Shown here one piece after another: positions 58,720-64,000 of a DNA stretch of 64,000 nucleotides; position 1 is the stretch's first letter, and every line of letters begins with the position of its first letter. The position numbers and the translations under genes are program-made. Source of the stretch: an uncultured Rhodospirillales bacterium (lineage in GTDB: Bacteria; Pseudomonadota; Alphaproteobacteria; ATCC43930; CGMCC-115725); the NCBI GenBank assembly GCA_903828515.1, contig CAIKMD010000002.1, positions 744,001 through 808,000 on the forward strand, read 5' to 3'. Under the pieces are notes generated by a model. It ran no database searches. It saw nothing but the letters and a program-made list of their open reading frames with translations, and was not told the DNA's origin.

Positions 58720-61700
58720 ATGGCTGATCTCGACACCCAGTTCGCCAAACCCGGCCGCGTCGAAATCGCGGGGACGCCGGAGGGGCATGACGCGTATCTC
58801 CTCGGCGGCCTCGTCGAACGTAATGCGGTCAAGACGCTGCTCATCGTCTGCCGCGACGACGGACGCATGGCGCGCACCCAACAGGCGCTGCAGTTCTTCT
58901 ATCCCGATATCGAGACGTTGAGCTTTCCGGCCTGGGACTGTCTGCCCTATGACCGCGTTTCGCCCAATGCCGAGATCACCAGCCGGCGCATCGATTGCCT
59001 GACTCATCTTGCCGAGGCAAGGGAGGGCAGCCGCATCGTGCTCACGACCGTCAACGCCGCGGTGCAGCGCGTGCCGCCCAAGAACCTGTTCGAGGGGCGG
59101 GTGCTGCGCGTCGGCGTCGGCGGCACCATGCCGGTCGACCGGCTCATCTCGTTCCTGTCGCGCAACGGCTACACGCGGACCGACACGGTGCGCGAGGCGG
59201 GCGAGTTCGCGGTGCGCGGCGGCATCATCGATCTCTATCCCTCGGGCGGGGCCACACCGATCCGGCTCGATTTCTTCGGCGACAACATCGACAACATGCG
59301 CCGGTTCGACGCGCTGACCCAACGCAGCACCGGGCCGATCGACAGCCTGACGCTCAAACCGGTGAGCGAAATCCTGCTGGATGAGACCGCGATCGAGCGC
59401 TTCCGCTCGCGCTATCGCGAACAGTTCGGCACCGTCGCCAACGACGATCCGCTTTACGAAGCGGTGAGCGCTGGCCATCGCTATATCGGCATGGAGCATT
59501 GGCTCCCGCTTTATTACGAGACGCTCGAAACCCTGTTCGATTACCTGCCGGGCGCGGCGGTCGCGCTCGATCATCAGGTCGACGGGGTGCGGGCCGATCG
59601 GCTCGAAACCATCGCGGATTTTTATGCGGCCCGCCGCGAGGCGGGCGCGGTCAAGGCCGGCGTCGTCTATCGCGCGGTGAAGCCCGAGCAGTTGTTCCTC
59701 GACGAAAAGGAATGGACGCGCCTATTGGCCGGCCGCGCGGTCGCCCAATTGTCGCCGTTTGCCAGTACGGGCGCGGTCGATGGCGGCGGTGGACCGGCGA
59801 TCGATTTCGCCGCCGCGCGCTCGGACCCGGCCCGCAATCTCTTCGACGTGGTGCGCGAGCGGTTCGCCGAGGAAGCGCAATCCGGCAAGCGTCTGCTGAT
59901 CGCGAGCTACAGCACCGGTTCGGGCGAGCGTATTGGTACGTTGCTGAAAGAACACGGCGGCGGCGAGACGCGCGGCGTCGAGTTCTGGAGCGATTTTCGC
60001 GCGCTGCCCGCGAACGTCATCGGCCTTGCCGTGCTGGCGATCGAACGGGGCTATCGCTTCGACAATGTCGTGCTGGTCACCGAGCAGGACATCCTCGGCG
60101 ACCGTCTGGCGCGGCCGGCGCGGCGACGGACCAACTACGACGATTTCGTCTCCGAGGTGTCGTCCCTGGCGCCGGGCGATCTCGTCGTCCATGCCGAGCA
60201 CGGTATCGGCCGCTATGACGGGCTGGTCACGCTCGAAGTCGCCGGTGCGCCGCATGACTGTCTCCGCGTGCTCTATGCGAGCGACGACAAGCTCTTCGTC
60301 CCGGTCGAAAATATCGAGGTGCTGTCGCGCTACGGCTCGGAAGAGTCGGCGGTGCAGCTTGATCGCCTTGGCGCCGCGTCGTGGCAGTCGCGCAAGGCCA
60401 AGGTCAAGAAACGCATCAAGGACATCGCCGATCAGTTGATCGCGGTGGCCGCCGAACGGCAATTGCGCGACGGCGAGGTGATGGCGCCGCCTGAAGGCCT
60501 CTACGACGAATTCGCTGCGCGCTTCCCCTATCCCGAAACCGACGACCAGGACCGCGCGATTCTCGAAACCCTCGAAGACATGGCGTCGGGTCGGCCGATG
60601 GATCGGCTGATCTGCGGCGATGTCGGCTTCGGCAAGACCGAAGTCGCGATGCGCGCGGCTTTCGTCGCCGCGATGGGCGGCAATCAGGTCGCTATCGTGG
60701 TGCCGACAACGCTCCTGGCGCGCCAGCATTTCCGCACCGTCAAGGAACGCTTCGCCGGATTGCCGCTGCGTGTCGAACAATTATCGCGGCTGGTGACGGC
60801 GAAGGACGCGGCCAAGGTCAAGGCCGACATGGCCGAGGGCAAGGTCGATATCGTGGTCGGCACGCATTCGATCTTGGCCAAGGGCATCGCCTTCAAGAAT
60901 CTCGGCCTGCTCGTGGTCGACGAGGAACAGCATTTCGGCGTCGGGCAGAAGGAACGCCTGAAGCAGTTGAAGTCGAACGTCCATGTCTTGACCCTGACCG
61001 CCACGCCGATCCCGCGCACGATGCAGTTGGCGTTGTCGGGCGTGCGCGAGATGAGTGTGATCGCGACGCCACCAGTCGATCGCCTGGCCGTGCGCACCTT
61101 CGTGCTGCCGCATGACGGCGTGGTCATCCGCGAGGCGATCCTGCGCGAGCTGCATCGCGGCGGGCAGTGTTTCTATGTCGCGCCGCGAATCAGCGATCTC
61201 GACGCGCTGCAGGCCGATCTGAAGGAACTGGTGCCCGAGGCCAAGGTGGTAATGGCGCACGGCCAGATGGCGCCGACCACGCTCGAAAACGTCATGACCG
61301 CGTTCGACGATCATGCCTACGACATTCTGCTCTCGACCAACATCATCGAAAGCGGCCTCGACATTCCGGGCGCCAATACGATGATCGTCCATCGCGCCGA
61401 CATGTTCGGCCTGTCGCAGCTCTATCAGCTGCGCGGCCGGATCGGGCGCGGCAAGATCCGGGCTTATGCCTATCTGACGCTGCCGGCCGGCAAGATGATG
61501 ACCGAGACGGCGCAGCGCCGCCTCGAAGTGATGCAGACGCTCGACACGCTCGGCGCCGGTTTCTCGCTGGCGAGCCACGATCTCGACATTCGCGGCGCCG
61601 GCAATCTCCTGGGCGAGGAACAGTCGGGCCATGTCCGCGAGGTCGGCATCGAACTTTATCAACATCTGCTCGAAGAGGCGGTTGTCGCCGCGCGCAGCGG

Positions 61701-62208
61701 CGGCGCGGACGCGGCCGCAGCGCAGGAAGACTGGACGCCGCAGATCACCATCGGTACCTCGGTCATGATCCCCGAAACCTATGTCGCCGACCTGCCGGTG
61801 CGCTTGGGCCTCTATCGCCGCATCGCGTCCTTGATCGACCGGCGCGAGATCGACTCCTTCGCCGCTGAACTGATCGACCGGTTCGGTCCATTGCCGCCGG
61901 AGGTCGACAATCTCCTCGAGATCATCGCGATCAAGCGGCTCTGCCGCGACGCCGGGGTCGAGAAGGTCGATGCGGGACCGAAGGGCGCGTCCATCGCCTT
62001 CCGGGGCAATCGCTTCGCCAACCCGGCGGGCCTCGTCGCGTTTCTCCAGGAAAACTCGCAGACCGCGAAGGTCCGTCCCGATCAGCGCATCGTCATCATG
62101 CGCGACTGGGACGACGCCCATGATCGTTTACGCGGCGTCGGTGCGATCCTCAAACGTCTCGCCGCCATTGCTGCGGCCCCACCGGCCGCGTTCGCGAAAG
62201 CGAAGTAA
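58720..62208 (+). CDS. mfd: Transcription-repair coupling factor
   Basis: 1162 aa; LEVAGAPHDCLRVLYASDDKLFVPVENIEVLSRYG...RLICGDVGFGKTEVAMRAAFVAAMGGNQVAIVVPTTLLARQHF...VVDEEQHFGVGQKERLK. Confidence 0.98.
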   Translation: MADLDTQFAKPGRVEIAGTPEGHDAYLLGGLVERNAVKTLLIVCRDDGRMARTQQALQFFYPDIETLSFPAWDCLPYDRVSPNAEITSRRIDCLTHLAEAREGSRIVLTTVNAAVQRVPPKNLFEGRVLRVGVGGTMPVDRLISFLSRNGYTRTDTVREAGEFAVRGGIIDLYPSGGATPIRLDFFGDNIDNMRRFDALTQRSTGPIDSLTLKPVSEILLDETAIERFRSRYREQFGTVANDDPLYEAVSAGHRYIGMEHWLPLYYETLETLFDYLPGAAVALDHQVDGVRADRLETIADFYAARREAGAVKAGVVYRAVKPEQLFLDEKEWTRLLAGRAVAQLSPFASTGAVDGGGGPAIDFAAARSDPARNLFDVVRERFAEEAQSGKRLLIASYSTGSGERIGTLLKEHGGGETRGVEFWSDFRALPANVIGLAVLAIERGYRFDNVVLVTEQDILGDRLARPARRRTNYDDFVSEVSSLAPGDLVVHAEHGIGRYDGLVTLEVAGAPHDCLRVLYASDDKLFVPVENIEVLSRYGSEESAVQLDRLGAASWQSRKAKVKKRIKDIADQLIAVAAERQLRDGEVMAPPEGLYDEFAARFPYPETDDQDRAILETLEDMASGRPMDRLICGDVGFGKTEVAMRAAFVAAMGGNQVAIVVPTTLLARQHFRTVKERFAGLPLRVEQLSRLVTAKDAAKVKADMAEGKVDIVVGTHSILAKGIAFKNLGLLVVDEEQHFGVGQKERLKQLKSNVHVLTLTATPIPRTMQLALSGVREMSVIATPPVDRLAVRTFVLPHDGVVIREAILRELHRGGQCFYVAPRISDLDALQADLKELVPEAKVVMAHGQMAPTTLENVMTAFDDHAYDILLSTNIIESGLDIPGANTMIVHRADMFGLSQLYQLRGRIGRGKIRAYAYLTLPAGKMMTETAQRRLEVMQTLDTLGAGFSLASHDLDIRGAGNLLGEEQSGHVREVGIELYQHLLEEAVVAARSGGADAAAAQEDWTPQITIGTSVMIPETYVADLPVRLGLYRRIASLIDRREIDSFAAELIDRFGPLPPEVDNLLEIIAIKRLCRDAGVEKVDAGPKGASIAFRGNRFANPAGLVAFLQENSQTAKVRPDQRIVIMRDWDDAHDRLRGVGAILKRLAAIAAAPPAAFAKAK

Positions 62209-62254
62209 GCTGTTCGACGCATTCGCCTAGGTCTTGAGTAGAACATCGGGAGGG

Positions 62255-64000
62255 ATGACGATGACCGGAACACGACAATGGCTGGTCTTGTGTGTCGTGT
62301 TGATGGGCACGTTCATGGCGGTGCTCGACGTCGCCATCGTCAACGTCGCCATCCCGTCGATCCACAACGATCTTCACGCCAGTTTCGGCGAGGTCGAGTT
62401 CATCGTCTCGGCCTACACCATCACCTATGCCTGTCTTCTCGTCACCGGCGGCCGGCTTGGCGACAATTACGGTCGACGCCTCCTGTTCATCCTCGGGCTG
62501 TTGCTCTTCGCCGTGGCGTCGGCGGGATGCGGGCTGGCGCCGACCACGAATGCGTTGATCGTGGCGCGCGCCATTCAGGGTGTCGGCGGCGCGATGATGT
62601 ATCCGCAGGTTCTCGCCATCATCCAGATCACCTTTACGGGCACCGAACGTGCCAAGGCGCTCGGCGTCTTCGGCTCGGTGATCGGCATCGCGGCGATTGC
62701 GGGCCAACTCATCGGCGGTTCGATTCTGGCCCTCGATATCTGGGGCCTGGAATGGCGACCGATCTTCCTGGTCAACGTGCCGATTGCCCTGGCGACGATC
62801 GTCGCCGCGATCCTGATCCTGCCCAAGGATACGGACAACAAACCGGTCGGGCTCGACTGGGGCGGCGTGGCGTTGATGACGCCGGCGATGCTGCTGCTCG
62901 TCGTGCCCTTGCTCGAAGGGCACGAGGAAGGCTGGCCGCTCTGGCTGGTGGCGTGCTTTATCGCGTCATTCCCGATGTTCGCCCTGTTCATCTGGTACGA
63001 GCGCCGCGTCGCCCGGAAGGGCGGACGGCCTTTGGTCCGGCTTGAGCTTTTCGCCAATAAAAGCTTTTCGGTCGGCACGATGATCGCCGGCCTGTTCATG
63101 GGCTCCTATGCCGGGTATCTGATTATTCTCGCCATCTATCTCCAGATCGGGCTGGGCTTCTCGCCGTTACGATCCGGCCTGACCTATACGCCGTCGGCGA
63201 TCGGCTTCTTCATTACCTCGCTGATTGCGCCGCGGCTCGTTCCGCTGCTCGGGCGCTATGTACTGTCGATCGGATATGTGCTGGCCGGCGCGGGGCTTCT
63301 CGCGACGGCGACCGCCGCGTTCGCGGCCGGCACGCATCTCCACGGTTTCGAGCTGGTGCCGTCGTTGTTCGTCATCGGCATCGGCATGGGGCTGGGCATG
63401 AGTCCGCTGGTCGGCACCGTGATCGCTGGTCTCCCGCCGTCGGAAGCCGGTTCCGGCGCGGGTATCGTCACGACCACGTTGCAGGTCGGCTCGACCCTGG
63501 GCATCGCGTTGATCAGCTTGCTGTTCTTCACGTTGCTCGGCGACGGCAAGCCCGGCGTGGACTATTCCGATGCCTTCGCGATGGCGTTGCCGGTCTGCGC
63601 GGCGTTGCTGTTCTTCGCCGCCTATCTGGTTCGCCGCCTGCCGCGCATGCCGTTCGAGGCGAGCAACGCCCTGATCGAGCGTCTGCCGGGGTGGAGCGCC
63701 GGTTTTGCCTATTCGATGTTCCTGATGACCGGCGGTCGGCTCGGCGATTCACTGATTCAGGACGTTGCGTCGCGCGTCGCGGAACGCCGCCTGAGATTGG
63801 CGCGCGAAGCACCGCAGGCACCCGGTGATTTTCTCGCCTATCAGTTTCACAACGCCGGTGAGGATATCGGCTGGCTGCGTTATCTCATGCGCGAAGCCCT
63901 GGTCTATGGCGACCGGCCGGTGCCGCTCGAGGCCGGACGCCAACCGGCGATCGATGCCCAGATCGACGAGGTCCGTCATCGACAGGCGACCGGCCTACTC
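62255..64000 (+). CDS. DHA2/EmrB-type MFS drug transporter (3' end beyond window)
   Basis: MTMTGTRQWLVLCVVLMGTFMAVLDVAIVNVAIPSIHNDLHASFGEVEFIVSAYTITYACLLVTGGRLGDNYGRR; open to window edge, absent from ORF track because no stop. Confidence 0.93.
   Translation, partial: MTMTGTRQWLVLCVVLMGTFMAVLDVAIVNVAIPSIHNDLHASFGEVEFIVSAYTITYACLLVTGGRLGDNYGRRLLFILGLLLFAVASAGCGLAPTTNALIVARAIQGVGGAMMYPQVLAIIQITFTGTERAKALGVFGSVIGIAAIAGQLIGGSILALDIWGLEWRPIFLVNVPIALATIVAAILILPKDTDNKPVGLDWGGVALMTPAMLLLVVPLLEGHEEGWPLWLVACFIASFPMFALFIWYERRVARKGGRPLVRLELFANKSFSVGTMIAGLFMGSYAGYLIILAIYLQIGLGFSPLRSGLTYTPSAIGFFITSLIAPRLVPLLGRYVLSIGYVLAGAGLLATATAAFAAGTHLHGFELVPSLFVIGIGMGLGMSPLVGTVIAGLPPSEAGSGAGIVTTTLQVGSTLGIALISLLFFTLLGDGKPGVDYSDAFAMALPVCAALLFFAAYLVRRLPRMPFEASNALIERLPGWSAGFAYSMFLMTGGRLGDSLIQDVASRVAERRLRLAREAPQAPGDFLAYQFHNAGEDIGWLRYLMREALVYGDRPVPLEAGRQPAIDAQIDEVRHRQATGLL

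Noticed and set aside
60781-62121. 446-aa minus-strand ORF opposite mfd
   Set aside because: Antisense shadow of mfd.

Overview
GC-rich, gene-dense chromosomal window. Gene content and order look alphaproteobacterial (Rhodospirillales-like by inference; not tested). No rRNA, tRNA, CRISPR array, transposase or phage genes were recognised. Housekeeping blocks: purC-purS-purQ-purL-bolA-grxD (minus), purB, a pyrH-frr-uppS-cdsA-rseP-bamA-skp-lpxD-fabZ-lpxA-lpxI-lpxB outer-membrane/lipid A superoperon (plus; dxr is missing from its usual slot), map, radC, recG, sdhE and mfd. Accessory blocks: a KaiA-less kaiC-kaiB-kaiB-hybrid histidine kinase operon beside small stress/envelope genes and a second PAS hybrid kinase; a type III PKS + isoprenylcysteine-methyltransferase-like pair; an MBOAT acyltransferase next to a discoidin-tailed AlgJ/SGNH-like partner; three tandem NitT/TauT-type substrate-binding proteins with no permease or ATPase; and a MarR/MATE divergent pair with palindromic operator candidates. 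The most unusual structural signals are (i) a small AT-richer insert at the 3' end of purB, flanked by a diverged duplicate of the purB C-terminal coding sequence (att-like), (ii) a dispersed REP/REPIN-like repeat with at least three copies, and (iii) the coupled kaiC-kaiB-kaiB-kinase operon. All product calls come from reading the translations; no database search was run.
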